NCBI GenBank assembly: GCA_016342595.1
Contig: JAEINY010000023.1
Coordinates: 1-42,538, forward strand
Length of the DNA: 42,538 bases
Source of the DNA: Marinilabiliaceae bacterium
GTDB taxonomy: Bacteria; Bacteroidota; Bacteroidia; Bacteroidales; Marinilabiliaceae
Direction: 5' to 3'
This document shows positions 8,483 to 17,781 of the stretch, in pieces; the first letter of the stretch is position 1; the number at the start of each line of letters is the position of its first letter. The translations under genes were made by a program, and so were the position numbers. The notes beneath the pieces are model-generated. The model saw only the letters and a program-made list of their open reading frames with translations, ran no database searches and was not told where the DNA came from.

Positions 8483-9922
8483 TTAAAATTGCATATACAC
8501 GAAATGAGCTTGGTTTTTCGAAAAATAAACCACACATAACATCCAAATAAGGTACAATGTCCATCTGGGAATAGCAAAATCACGTATTCGCTGAAATAGT
8601 TGTAGTTCTCCCGGTTTATCCTCAATTAATACATCGCGCATCAAGACAACAGCTCCAAGCAAAACAGCCAGATAAAACTCTGTATGTACAATATTGAATC
8701 CAAAACTGGTGTTCGTTATATTCTCAATTATAAACAGATATTTATAAAAATGAACCACATCGCTCAAACTATCGGCAAAGAAAAAAACCAGAGAAGCTGA
8801 GAAAAAAAGATAAACCAAACCACGACTAAACCATTTATGCAGGAAGGGTGATGTCCTAGTCTTCATACTATTTCTCCATCTTCGCGTCATAAACTCATAT
8901 GTTAATGCAATGACTTGCATAAATCCAAGAAAAACATAGGTCCACTTGGCGCCATGCCAGATGCCAATTACTGTGAAACTAACAAATATGGCATATACAA
9001 CGGCTTTATCTCCCCACTTGCGATGCTTTAATAACAAACGATTGTAAATAAAATCACTACACCAGGAGGATAATGAGATGTGCCACCTTCGCCAAAAATC
9101 ACCCACCGACCTGGCCATAAATGGACGTTTAAAATTATCCGTCAGCTTATAACCAAAAATTTTCGCCAAACCTAAAGCCATATCTGTATATCCTGAAAAA
9201 TCACAATAGATCTGAACCGGTTGAATCATAAACGTCAATAACAATGGTATCCCTTGATAGACCTCAATATTGCCGTAAACTTTACTTATGATAATAGCAA
9301 AAGTATCACCTACGACAGCCTTCTTAAACAGCCCCCACATAAACAGCCGGAGCCCGGATACAATACGGGCATAGTCAAAGCTCACGTAGTTTTTGGTTTG
9401 TGGAAGAAAGGTACGATGACGCTCGATAGGACCTGCTAATAACTTTGGCCAGAAAAGCATGTATAGCAAAAAATCCAATATATTGCTTTCAGGAACATCC
9501 TTTGCTTTATACACCAGGTAAAGATAGCTAACTCCCTGAAACGTGTAATAAGAAATACCGATAGGCACAATTATTTCTACATGAGGTAATTGCCAATCAA
9601 AAACAGAAGCAAGGAAGAAGTTCGTGTTATCGATAACAAAATCTAAATACTTGTAAATTACTAATCCCAAAATATTAAACGCCTGACCTGTATAATACAG
9701 AATAGCGCGTACGTGCCCGTTAAAGAAAGCAATACCTATACCTGTCAAATAGTTAACGACGACAAATACGAATGAATAGATCAGATATGAGGGCGAAAAA
9801 GAAATCAAAAACATCCCAGCTGCCAAAAGCAAAATAATTTTCCGGTGCTGCTTTGGCACTACATAGTAAATGGCGAAAACGATTATTACAAATAGTAAAA
9901 ATTGAATGGATGCAAATAACAT
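8483..9922 (-). CDS. MBOAT-family O-acyltransferase, AlgI-like
   Basis: 479 residues with about ten hydrophobic membrane segments, a usual length for AlgI/PatA-type proteins. Family signatures are clear: YCDFSGYTDMALG (239-251), DFWRRWHISLSSW (275-287, with His281) and IWHG (His323 as the invariant catalytic histidine of the family). The protein should move an acyl group, most often acetyl, across the inner membrane for transfer to a polysaccharide by the adjacent SGNH protein. It follows the phosphoglycosyl transferase gene after a 190-bp gap containing hairpins, so it may be read through from the main operon or have its own promoter; I found no consensus promoter. Donor and acceptor are not shown by the sequence. 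Confidence 0.9.
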   Translation of the reverse strand: MLFASIQFLLFVIIVFAIYYVVPKQHRKIILLLAAGMFLISFSPSYLIYSFVFVVVNYLTGIGIAFFNGHVRAILYYTGQAFNILGLVIYKYLDFVIDNTNFFLASVFDWQLPHVEIIVPIGISYYTFQGVSYLYLVYKAKDVPESNILDFLLYMLFWPKLLAGPIERHRTFLPQTKNYVSFDYARIVSGLRLFMWGLFKKAVVGDTFAIIISKVYGNIEVYQGIPLLLTFMIQPVQIYCDFSGYTDMALGLAKIFGYKLTDNFKRPFMARSVGDFWRRWHISLSSWCSDFIYNRLLLKHRKWGDKAVVYAIFVSFTVIGIWHGAKWTYVFLGFMQVIALTYEFMTRRWRNSMKTRTSPFLHKWFSRGLVYLFFSASLVFFFADSLSDVVHFYKYLFIIENITNTSFGFNIVHTEFYLAVLLGAVVLMRDVLIEDKPGELQLFQRIRDFAIPRWTLYLIWMLCVVYFSKNQAHFVYMQF

Positions 9923-10112
9923 GTAATCAAGGAACTTACTTATATATTTATGACTCTGTCACATTTAATGGTTGAACTCCTCCGGAGTTTTTGATATTAA
10001 ATCCCTTCAGAATTGCTATAACGCAAAGGAACCACGAGGGGGATAGTTATCGCACCAACAATAATAGCCATGGGTGAAAACCCGTGGAATTGGTATCATG
10101 AACACCCTTTTT
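9923..10112. repeat. Hairpin pair (REP/BIME-like) between phosphoglycosyl transferase and MBOAT genes
   Basis: Two hairpins sit 93 nt apart: AACTCC-TCC-GGAGTT at 9975-9989 and CCATGGGT-GAAA-ACCCGTGG at 10068-10087. The minus-strand reading of the intervening sequence resembles dispersed palindromic repeats I recall from Bacteroidales intergenic regions (memory, not a search). It could attenuate transcription or stabilise the upstream mRNA. Confidence 0.45.
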
Positions 10113-10706
10113 CTATTTAGTCACAACAACACGGATTGTTTTTAGGATAATCTGAAAATCACTCAGGAGGGAATGGCAATCGACATATTGCTCATATAAA
10201 TCAAGTTTTTTAGGCAAAATTTGATTTCGATAACAAGTCTCGGCATTATCAGCTTTTGCTAATATCTCCTCTTCATTTCGAAAAGCGATGGATGCATTAT
10301 CTGTAATACCAGGCTTAACAGAAAGTACTTTTAACCACCGTTTCGGATATACCTGCGTCCATTTTTCTATTTCCGGACGAGGCCCCACAAACGACATTGA
10401 TCCATTCAGGACATTAATAAGCTGTGGGAGTTCATCCAGTTTGCTTCTCCTTAGAATTTTCCCAATGCCTGTTATTCTTGCACTACCCCCTGCATCAAAC
10501 CACCCTTGATCTGCGCCGTTGAGTGCTCGCATGGTTCTAAATTTATATAAAAAAAATGGACGATGGTGCTTACCCACTCTTTTCTGAACAAAAAACACAG
10601 GAAAACCTGATCCTAAAACGATAAGTAATGCAATTACAATTGCTGGAATAAAACATATCAAAATCAAAATGACTGCACATACAATGTCCAAATAGCGTTT
10701 CACCAT
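10113..10706 (-). CDS. Short (PglC-type) undecaprenyl-phosphate sugar-1-phosphate transferase
   Basis: 197 residues, the size of the minimal monotopic phosphoglycosyl transferases. An N-terminal hydrophobic re-entrant segment (about 9-33) is followed by KFRTM (55-59), DELPQ (91-95), VGPRPE (107-112) and KPGITD (121-126), all hallmarks of the bacterial sugar transferase family, which transfers a sugar phosphate from a UDP-sugar to undecaprenyl phosphate. The Asp-Glu pair in DELPQ is the catalytic dyad of the family. It should start repeat-unit assembly on the cytoplasmic face. It lies 5 bp after the WbuB-like glycosyltransferase, a pairing common in O-antigen and capsule loci. PglC-type enzymes often use UDP-diNAcBac or related sugars, but no bacillosamine genes are present here. 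Confidence 0.92.
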   Translation of the reverse strand: MVKRYLDIVCAVILILICFIPAIVIALLIVLGSGFPVFFVQKRVGKHHRPFFLYKFRTMRALNGADQGWFDAGGSARITGIGKILRRSKLDELPQLINVLNGSMSFVGPRPEIEKWTQVYPKRWLKVLSVKPGITDNASIAFRNEEEILAKADNAETCYRNQILPKKLDLYEQYVDCHSLLSDFQIILKTIRVVVTK

Positions 10707-10711
10707 TTACT

Positions 10712-11902
10712 TCATTTTACATTTTCCATTAAAAAAGAATAGAGGTTTCTTATCTGTAGACTACGATTATACTGACCTCTTGCCAACACCTTACACGTTT
10801 CTTTTATACTTTTCACATTGGCTTTAGAGAAGATTTTTATATTGGCTTCCAGGCCGGACATATCTCCTGCTTTATTAACCCATCCGATATTATTGGTTTG
10901 AATGATTCGGGCACCTTCACCATCGCCAGAGAAAAGGATGGGCAATTCAGCGGCCATTGCTTCATATATCTTTGACGGAACAGCACCAAAAATCATTCGA
11001 GTAAGCGGTATCAGAGCGCCATCATACTGCTTTAAAACACCAGGTACTTCCTCCAAACTTAATACGCCTTTATACTTTATTCCACGGTCCGGATTTTCAT
11101 TCAAAAATTCGATGACCTCTTCCCGTTCGGGCCCGGCACCGAAAATATGAAATTCCAGGCCGTAATCGGTAAAGTTAATTGATTCACAAATCTCTTTAAT
11201 TCTCTGGGCAACCCCTAGCAAGCCAGCATAAATAATCTTTCTGCACCTATTTTTTTCAGCCGTCTCTACAACCGGTGCAGCTTCAAATCGCTGATAATCT
11301 ACTCCATTACGAAACAGATATACGTGGGAACTGGTGTGCTCTTGAACATACTCCACAATTTCCTGAGATTGCCCCAATACTGCAGCAGATCGATTATAGA
11401 TGCAGCGCTCCATGCGTTCCAGAACCGTATAGATTCGACCTTTTGAAATCACCCCCAATTCAACGGCAGACAAAGGCCATAAATCCGCAACATTAGTTAC
11501 CAATTTACAGTTGCACATGAATGCCAGCAAGCAACCAGTTAAAGCCAGTGTTAATGGGGGACTTTCAACGATTAATATATCAGGTTTAAACCTTCTACAA
11601 AAAACAAAAGAAAACAAAGCTGTGAAACTAAACGATAGCATGCTAATGATCCGGGGTAAAGCACGCTTTGAATTTGAAGCATACAGCCAAAAACGCTTCA
11701 CCAACATACCGTCTAAATTTTCCAGGATAGTGAATTTCCCCCGGTACTTGTCAAAAACCCGACCCTCCGGATAGTTTGGCATGGCTGTAACAACGGCAAT
11801 GTCAACACCTTCCTGCTTAAACCCCCCAAGCATTTCAAATAATCGGTTTTGAGGAGCACCCATTTCAGGTCTGAAATATTGGGATAACAATAAGATCCTC
11901 AT
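10712..11902 (-). CDS. GT4 glycosyltransferase, WbuB-like
   Basis: 396 residues, GT-B fold, family 4. The opening LLLSQYFRPEMGAPQNRLFE and DLWPLSAVELG (140-150) are typical of the WbuB/WcaI-like group, and KIYEAMAAELP (311-321) is the C-terminal sugar-nucleotide-binding element. Members named WbuB transfer N-acetyl-L-fucosamine in E. coli O-antigen, and related ones add the second sugar next to the initiating transferase. The position beside the PglC-like gene fits a second-sugar role. There is no L-FucNAc pathway in the window, so the donor is unknown. A hydrophobic stretch at about 90-101 may associate it with the membrane. An interspersed 71-nt repeat lies just upstream of its start. Confidence 0.88.
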   Translation of the reverse strand: MRILLLSQYFRPEMGAPQNRLFEMLGGFKQEGVDIAVVTAMPNYPEGRVFDKYRGKFTILENLDGMLVKRFWLYASNSKRALPRIISMLSFSFTALFSFVFCRRFKPDILIVESPPLTLALTGCLLAFMCNCKLVTNVADLWPLSAVELGVISKGRIYTVLERMERCIYNRSAAVLGQSQEIVEYVQEHTSSHVYLFRNGVDYQRFEAAPVVETAEKNRCRKIIYAGLLGVAQRIKEICESINFTDYGLEFHIFGAGPEREEVIEFLNENPDRGIKYKGVLSLEEVPGVLKQYDGALIPLTRMIFGAVPSKIYEAMAAELPILFSGDGEGARIIQTNNIGWVNKAGDMSGLEANIKIFSKANVKSIKETCKVLARGQYNRSLQIRNLYSFLMENVK

Positions 11903-11917
11903 ACTAGCAGATTATAG

Positions 11918-11988
11918 GTTTTCCGCAGGAAAACCAATTTGTGTTAATTCGTGCAATCTGTGGTTAAAGAAAAGCCTGCGTAGCTGGC
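11918..11988 (-). repeat. 71-nt interspersed repeat, copy A
   Basis: Reverse complement matches 42464-42534 at 65 of 71 positions by hand. It contains a small hairpin TTTTCC-GCA-GGAAAA, AATTCGTG, AATCTGTGG and AGCCTGCGTAGCTGGC. It lies in the 158-bp space between the deacetylase-like gene and the WbuB-like gene, in the same orientation relative to the preceding gene's 3' end as the copy at the right end of the window. Confidence 0.75.
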
Positions 11989-12060
11989 TATAACAGCATC
12001 TGATGGTTATACAAGTAACATGGGAAATAACGGCTTAACCTCCTTATTATATTCCATCTA

Positions 12061-13704
12061 TCAATCAGTATATTTGAAATAAATTTGAGAATCAGCATTT
12101 TTCACATGGTGATTTATATTCCCATCATCATCAATATCAAAGTAAATCTGTTCAAATTGATCAAAATAATCGGCCACATCTTTTAGCTGCCCGATCCATA
12201 ATTTCTCATCCATGACCTGTTGATGCAAGCGTTCAAATACCTTGATAATTCCAGGCATAAATTCACCATCACAATTCTTAAAGATCCGCCCATCCAAATG
12301 CTTATCTAAAACTGAAAAATAAGTATGAGCCAGGCACACACCATGACCTTCGATGAAGTGTTTTATATTCTGCGGAGAAAAGGTTTGATTAAAATCATGA
12401 ACTTCTAGCGTTTGAAAGACATTGAAGCGTTTGCCCTGAACATTGGCTTTGAAAAATACAGGTGCATACTTCCCCCATTGGGTAACACGATTTCGTTTCG
12501 ATCGCCAATTCAGTAAATTCAATAAGGATAACAAAAACAGAATTGATACCCTGAAGAAAACAGCAAAACTTCTGAGGCCGTTTCGAAACTCTTTTCTTTT
12601 GACGGTTTTCACAAAATCGAAATAAACTTTTTTAGAGCTGGCTGAAGCAAAATACAAGTAATAGCTCCGGATAAAAAACTGTAATCCTCTTTTACCTTTT
12701 AGATGAAGCGCATTTCGAAGGTAATTTTTAAACTGAAACGCTTCATAATCCAGTTGATTTATAAGACCTCTACCAGATGTTCCTGTATCCAAATAGTTCC
12801 ATAGGTTTTTAATCCCGGCTTGCTTTAAAATACCGGCCCACTTATCTTTTTCCGCCACATCACCATTTAATTTAGTGAAGTTATAAGGCTGATAACCGTG
12901 GTCTATCCATGTGACGCAATTCAAACCTTCATGAATAATCATTTTCAGCTCGTCCAGGGCTTTATCTTTTGAACTGCGAATAGATTGAGTCAAACTATGG
13001 TGGCAAAGCTCATGACCATCTGTAAGCCATTTAGTGAGTAAGTCCTTTTGGCGTTCCCAGGATACATTATTCTTCCGTTTTGAATAGTGATAAAGGAAAA
13101 ATCCCTTTGTAACCGGGATGTTATATTTCCTAAAGAGTTCTCTTTGTTTTTCCAGCGTAACATCGGTATCAAAATCACAATGATCTGTAAAAGTCAAGAT
13201 TGCTGAAAATGGAACAGGTGAACGACTGAATTCCGGAAAAGATTTCTGAGTATATAAAAGTTTTAACGACAAAAACTGTGGTAAGTCAAACAGGCTTGCG
13301 AACCAAATAACCTGATTATTACGATCATATTTAACCAATGGAGTTAAAAACGCATCATGAATGATCCACTTTAACTTTGTTGGGAATTTTGAATTAAACT
13401 CCCATACACCAATAGTACTTCCGCCTACCACTTTAAAGCCATTGTCCAATACTAAACACTTCGGGGAGTAATAGTTAGCAATCCTCCGCCTTGACGTATC
13501 CACCCATTTATAGTCAAAGTTTCGCCATTTAACAATGGAATATTCGAACTCGATATCTAAACTCAGATGTTCATATTTTTTTATTTTTCCATCAGATATA
13601 CTAAGATTAATGACGGTCTGATTTTGCTTCTTAAGCACCACCAGATCAAGAGAATTATTTGCTAAGGGAAAAGCATTTAATAAAACTTCTTTAAGCATCA
13701 TCAT
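12061..13704 (-). CDS. NodB-like polysaccharide deacetylase family protein, divergent
   Basis: 547 residues. A central NodB-like domain is recognisable from TFTDHCDFDT (171-180, the TFDD-type motif), DGHELCHHS (229-237) and WIDHGYQPYN (266-275). In carbohydrate esterase family 4, two His in H-(S/T)-x-x-H bind the metal; here the second position reads Gln (HSLTQ), so activity may be altered or lost. An N-terminal beta-rich region of about 160 residues and a C-terminal extension with a hydrophobic stretch near 385-400 are additional to the catalytic fold. The first three codons are ATG, so the start is uncertain by 6 bp. It sits 12 bp after the PaaK-like gene. It may deacetylate N-acetyl sugars of the glycan, or be a non-catalytic relative. 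Confidence 0.7.
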   Translation of the reverse strand: MMMLKEVLLNAFPLANNSLDLVVLKKQNQTVINLSISDGKIKKYEHLSLDIEFEYSIVKWRNFDYKWVDTSRRRIANYYSPKCLVLDNGFKVVGGSTIGVWEFNSKFPTKLKWIIHDAFLTPLVKYDRNNQVIWFASLFDLPQFLSLKLLYTQKSFPEFSRSPVPFSAILTFTDHCDFDTDVTLEKQRELFRKYNIPVTKGFFLYHYSKRKNNVSWERQKDLLTKWLTDGHELCHHSLTQSIRSSKDKALDELKMIIHEGLNCVTWIDHGYQPYNFTKLNGDVAEKDKWAGILKQAGIKNLWNYLDTGTSGRGLINQLDYEAFQFKNYLRNALHLKGKRGLQFFIRSYYLYFASASSKKVYFDFVKTVKRKEFRNGLRSFAVFFRVSILFLLSLLNLLNWRSKRNRVTQWGKYAPVFFKANVQGKRFNVFQTLEVHDFNQTFSPQNIKHFIEGHGVCLAHTYFSVLDKHLDGRIFKNCDGEFMPGIIKVFERLHQQVMDEKLWIGQLKDVADYFDQFEQIYFDIDDDGNINHHVKNADSQIYFKYTD

Positions 13705-13716
13705 TGATTCTAACTA

Positions 13717-15003
13717 TTAAACCATGCTAATAAAGTGCTTGAACTTGCCATTACCAGACCTGTCAATTGACTCCACAGTTTTAAGTTGCACCTGCAATCC
13801 AGACTCTAAATATTTATCAAATGATCTTTGGATAATCAACTCTACATCATTACTCACTTCTCGTTCGGAAACAACCTGTATCTCAAATAATGACTTTGAT
13901 AATTGAACGATCCGGTACTCTTTCATAAAATCAGATTGTTCCAATATTGATCGAACCACATAATAAAAGGTGAACCCAGGTACCTTGCGTCCTGAAGGTA
14001 ACTCGGCCAGTTCATTTTCTCGTCCAGCTAAATGAGTGATATACGTTCGACCATTTTTTTCAGAGATGGAAGCTAAATCACCGATTTCGTAACGAATAAT
14101 GGGGGTGGCCCGATTGTGTAATAAAGTGCAAACCAACTTGCCAACGGTTCCTTCTTCAACCGGCTGATCATTTTCATCCAACACCTCCAGGTAAACCACT
14201 TCATCAGATACTACCCAGTATTCACCTTTCTTGAATCCGATAACACTTAACTCGGATGCCCCATATTCATTAAATATTTTTATACCGAACGCTTTTTCCA
14301 ATAATACCTGATCCTCATCCACACAAAGCTCAGATGTCACGATACATATTTTGAGCGTTGGGCAAACGTCCTTTAGAACGATGTCCAACTGAATTAAATA
14401 CTTTGCAAAAACAACCAGGGAATTGGTATATCCATATATAAACTTGAACGGTGTTTTACGAAATTTGCAGATCCATTGATGTAGTATTTTCTCTTCCAGA
14501 TTAAAGACCAAAAAACGATAACGATTGGCGAAGACGTCTTTAATGCGCTCCCTGATCAGAGATTTCTTATTTAAGGGAATACCATAAAACCGGGCCTGTT
14601 TATCATTGATCGAAATACCAGCATTACGATAATGTGCTTCCACATTTAACCAGATTAATACATGGGTTAATTTATCTTTGGCAAAAAAGAAAGGTTGCCC
14701 CGAAGAACCGGAAGTATTTGATATATAAAGATCTTTTTCACGAAAAACTGGTGGAACTTTTGACAGGAAATCTCCTTGAAGATCACTTTTTTTCAGAACA
14801 GGAAGATCTTCCCATTCCTGAGGGATTTCACCTACTCTCAATCTATAATAGGGATTATTATCAAAGTGATACTTTATTAACTCCCAACGCTTTTGTGTCT
14901 GCCAAACTTTTAAATCATTTTGTTTTTGAATAGTACTATATTCACGTTTTGCCTGAGAAACAGGATACCCCATTAGCCGCATTATTTTGAAAAGATCAAT
15001 CAT
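13717..15003 (-). CDS. PaaK/CapK-like adenylate-forming enzyme, paralogue 1
   Basis: 428 residues from the ATG at 15003. That start gives a 5' overlap of 8 bp with the preceding glycosyltransferase and aligns residue by residue with the paralogue at 36723. Motifs of the phenylacetate-CoA ligase branch of the ANL superfamily are visible: TSGSSG (97-102, phosphate-binding loop), NEYGASE (245-251) and RYEIGDL (304-310). GKFK near the C-terminus would hold the catalytic lysine. The chemistry should be ATP-dependent activation of a carboxylic acid. In polysaccharide loci such proteins (CapK annotation) have no settled role; they may supply an acyl or aminoacyl group to the glycan. No acyl carrier protein is visible. 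Confidence 0.85.
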   Translation of the reverse strand: MIDLFKIMRLMGYPVSQAKREYSTIQKQNDLKVWQTQKRWELIKYHFDNNPYYRLRVGEIPQEWEDLPVLKKSDLQGDFLSKVPPVFREKDLYISNTSGSSGQPFFFAKDKLTHVLIWLNVEAHYRNAGISINDKQARFYGIPLNKKSLIRERIKDVFANRYRFLVFNLEEKILHQWICKFRKTPFKFIYGYTNSLVVFAKYLIQLDIVLKDVCPTLKICIVTSELCVDEDQVLLEKAFGIKIFNEYGASELSVIGFKKGEYWVVSDEVVYLEVLDENDQPVEEGTVGKLVCTLLHNRATPIIRYEIGDLASISEKNGRTYITHLAGRENELAELPSGRKVPGFTFYYVVRSILEQSDFMKEYRIVQLSKSLFEIQVVSEREVSNDVELIIQRSFDKYLESGLQVQLKTVESIDRSGNGKFKHFISMV

Positions 15004-16030
15004 GATTAGAAAGCAGGTTTTGCCATTTTGTTTTAACATTGTGCCAGTCAAAAGATTCAGCTTTCTTTCGACCGTTAAGAGATAATTTCAAAACCAACTC
15101 TTCTGAATCCAGTAGCTTTTCGATAGCGGCTACCATTCCATTAACATCCTGCCTTTCAACCAACAGAGCATCGTTCTTATTTTCGAGCAAATAAGGTATC
15201 CCTCCTACATTGGTACTGACAACCGGTAAGCCTAATGCCAGGGCTTCAATAACACTTACCGGTGTATTATCAATATTTGTAGTATTAATAAAAATATCGT
15301 AATTCTCTGATCGTTTATGCCACTCCTTCTTACTTAACATACCGGTAAATTCGATTTTATCTGTCAAATCATATTCCTGCGCCAACTGCCGGCATTTAGC
15401 AAGTGTTCCATCTTTATCCGGCCCCACCATACATAATCTTGCATCGGGGTAGATAACCAGTAATATCTTTAGCACTTCTATAGCCATTTGAGGGTTGTAT
15501 ATGGCATCGAAGCTTCGTACATACACTAGCCGTGGCGCTACTGCAGAGCGTTGTTTAAAAGGATACTGGCCAATATCTATGTTGTTTGGAATGAAACAAG
15601 CTGTGTAACCTCTTTTCTCAAATTCACTTAATAAATAATAGGATGGTGCTACATTTATATAGCTACGCGTAAAAATACGTCGACATTCATTGGGACTTCT
15701 TTCAAGACGGACCGGAAGATTCCCTCCACGTAATATTGGAACATATGATAATTTAAGCAACCGACAGACACGCGACAGTACTGCGGCATAAATGAAGCCT
15801 TTATAGCTATAGGTATCGATTAGCACAAAATCAGTCTTTCTGCTGTATCGAACTGTACTGATCAACATATCAATCAGCCGCATGACCTGATTTTTTTTAT
15901 CGGAAACCCCCTTTACATGATATCCTAACGATTCCAATTGGGGCATCAGGGTTTCCATACCTGTAACGGAATTACCTTTTTTTGATAACTTATTGCCAAT
16001 GTATAATATTTGGAGAGCTTTGATTTTCAT
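14996..16030 (-). CDS. GT4 glycosyltransferase
   Basis: 344 residues with GT-B architecture. LYIGNKLSKKGNSVTGME (9-26) forms the N-terminal glycine-containing loop; RLVYVRSFDAIYNPQMAIEV (167-186) and TPVSVIEALALGLPVV (256-271) are the GT4 C-terminal elements, with Glu262 in the usual binding position. It is a cytosolic or membrane-peripheral enzyme adding one sugar to the lipid-linked repeat unit. Donor and linkage cannot be told from sequence. Its 3' end overlaps the start of the PaaK-like gene (ATGATTGA arrangement), which points to translational coupling. It is 72 bp downstream of the asparagine-synthetase-like gene. Confidence 0.88.
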   Translation of the reverse strand: MKIKALQILYIGNKLSKKGNSVTGMETLMPQLESLGYHVKGVSDKKNQVMRLIDMLISTVRYSRKTDFVLIDTYSYKGFIYAAVLSRVCRLLKLSYVPILRGGNLPVRLERSPNECRRIFTRSYINVAPSYYLLSEFEKRGYTACFIPNNIDIGQYPFKQRSAVAPRLVYVRSFDAIYNPQMAIEVLKILLVIYPDARLCMVGPDKDGTLAKCRQLAQEYDLTDKIEFTGMLSKKEWHKRSENYDIFINTTNIDNTPVSVIEALALGLPVVSTNVGGIPYLLENKNDALLVERQDVNGMVAAIEKLLDSEELVLKLSLNGRKKAESFDWHNVKTKWQNLLSNHD

Positions 16031-16102
16031 TTAACGGATAAATTAATGATAAACAGAACCTCTAATCGTGCGACAAAAGAATACTTAACAGGACCATGAT
16101 CT

Positions 16103-17743
16103 TCAATGAGATTGGTTTGCTATAATGTCGTTTCTGTATACCCTGTACTTCTCTGATAATAACAAAACATTATTCACCGTTAGTGCAGCTCGTTTTGTAT
16201 TTTTTCGTACTTCAGGTCTGCTCAACAATTCATTCAGTGGATGGGTAAAGTATTGCTCAAAACCCTTACCTTCTTCCAGTTCAAACCTGGTACGCTCAGA
16301 AATACGCCCCCCTTTCCGACCCTCATTTCTGTTCTTTAGGTAAACAAAAACACGGCTGAAATATTCATGGTATATCTTATAAATATCCCTGATTAAAAAG
16401 GACTTACCATTAAACGGACGATTTCCTGAGTAATTCACATTGCACCCTGGTAATAATGACACATTCATACGTCGTAAACGGTCGGCATATAGATTGTTAT
16501 ACAAAGGACTACGGATTCCTAGTTCCACTGCTCTTTTATTAGCCAACAGGAATAGCGGATAGATGGTATAACTCAAATCCATAGTATGCGCCTGTACCCA
16601 ATTTAAACTTCTGTTAAAATGATTAAACAACCTGGTAATTTCATGCTTTTTCAATGATTCAGCCATTATAGTAAGGTCGCTGAAAAGCTCTTTATACTTC
16701 TGTTTCAACTCCGATTTGCGAATATTGACTCCTTTAATCTCTTCGCATACATCCCCTAAATAAACGAGTGCTATAATTTGATTTATCACCTCCGTCTTCT
16801 TTACCCGGAAATCCTTCCAAACAGAACTGTATACATTTTTAAGAGCGGGTTCGGCACATAAACCATTAAAAATATAATGATCTGGCATAAACTCATGAAT
16901 CATTTTATGATAATTTCCTCCACTACTGTATATTCGCGCATCGGTTCGCAGAGTATACTGGAAATTATGCATCCCATCAGCTCTTTGCACGTGCAACTTC
17001 AGATGAAGGTGCTTGCATATATCTTCCACCAATCCGGTTTCTTCACTCGGCAAGGTATAAGCATTCGGTACAATACTTTTTTTTGTTAATAGTCCCAAAA
17101 CAAAGCGACTATCCATACCTCCTGAAAGAGATATGGAGGCTTTAATATCAACAGGTAAAAGACTTACCAAGTGACGTATCATTTCCCTATCATTATTAAC
17201 AACCGGCTCAAAATCTGCACACCGGTATTCACTCATTTCAGGAAGCGTAATTCCATGCAGATACTTAACGCGTTTAATGGCTGAGAACAAGGTGGCATTA
17301 GCGATGAAGTATCCGGTAGCAACCAACATACCAACACCGTAACGATCTGGCGATACGCCATGCAAAAGAGCCAGCAATAGGGTATAATCAGATATAGCCT
17401 CTCCTGAGTAATAAATTGCCCCCTGCTCACCTGGTTCAATTTTCCATCCACGGTCGTTTTTCTTTACCACAACAAAATTTAGGAGGGGATTAATATCGGA
17501 AGGTATCTCCATATCCTTATAGTCATAGGGATGATCGCTGTGAGGCTGATTGAATGCTACTTTTCCGATAACAAAACCGTTTTTATACACAGTAAGATTA
17601 TCAACGGCTCTGACATTGGTCCAAAACAACTGATATTCTTCTCCTAAGCGATAGCTATGTATAGATTTTACAGGAAGTTTCAATTCCTCAATATAAAATC
17701 TGATCAGAACCTGGGCATCAGTCGTTTTACTAATTACAAACAT
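16103..17743 (-). CDS. Asparagine-synthetase-like (PP-loop) protein, first of two
   Basis: 546 residues. SISLSGGMDSRFVLGLL (203-219) is the ATP-pyrophosphatase P-loop of asparagine synthetase B. The N-terminal ~190 residues do not begin with Met-Cys, so the Ntn glutaminase nucleophile (Cys2 after processing) is absent, though part of that fold, including a degenerate GEQGAIYYSGEAISDY region, seems to remain. Relatives in O-antigen loci (WbpS/WbmC type) amidate uronic acids. With WecC in the same operon, ManNAcA is a plausible substrate, but this is inference. Ammonia or another amine could replace glutamine. It lies 38 bp after the polymerase gene. Alternative: an adenylating enzyme making another amide. 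Confidence 0.75.
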   Translation of the reverse strand: MFVISKTTDAQVLIRFYIEELKLPVKSIHSYRLGEEYQLFWTNVRAVDNLTVYKNGFVIGKVAFNQPHSDHPYDYKDMEIPSDINPLLNFVVVKKNDRGWKIEPGEQGAIYYSGEAISDYTLLLALLHGVSPDRYGVGMLVATGYFIANATLFSAIKRVKYLHGITLPEMSEYRCADFEPVVNNDREMIRHLVSLLPVDIKASISLSGGMDSRFVLGLLTKKSIVPNAYTLPSEETGLVEDICKHLHLKLHVQRADGMHNFQYTLRTDARIYSSGGNYHKMIHEFMPDHYIFNGLCAEPALKNVYSSVWKDFRVKKTEVINQIIALVYLGDVCEEIKGVNIRKSELKQKYKELFSDLTIMAESLKKHEITRLFNHFNRSLNWVQAHTMDLSYTIYPLFLLANKRAVELGIRSPLYNNLYADRLRRMNVSLLPGCNVNYSGNRPFNGKSFLIRDIYKIYHEYFSRVFVYLKNRNEGRKGGRISERTRFELEEGKGFEQYFTHPLNELLSRPEVRKNTKRAALTVNNVLLLSEKYRVYRNDIIANQSH

Positions 17744-17781
17744 AAAAAGACAATCTATTAGTTAAGCGGATTCTCAAAATT

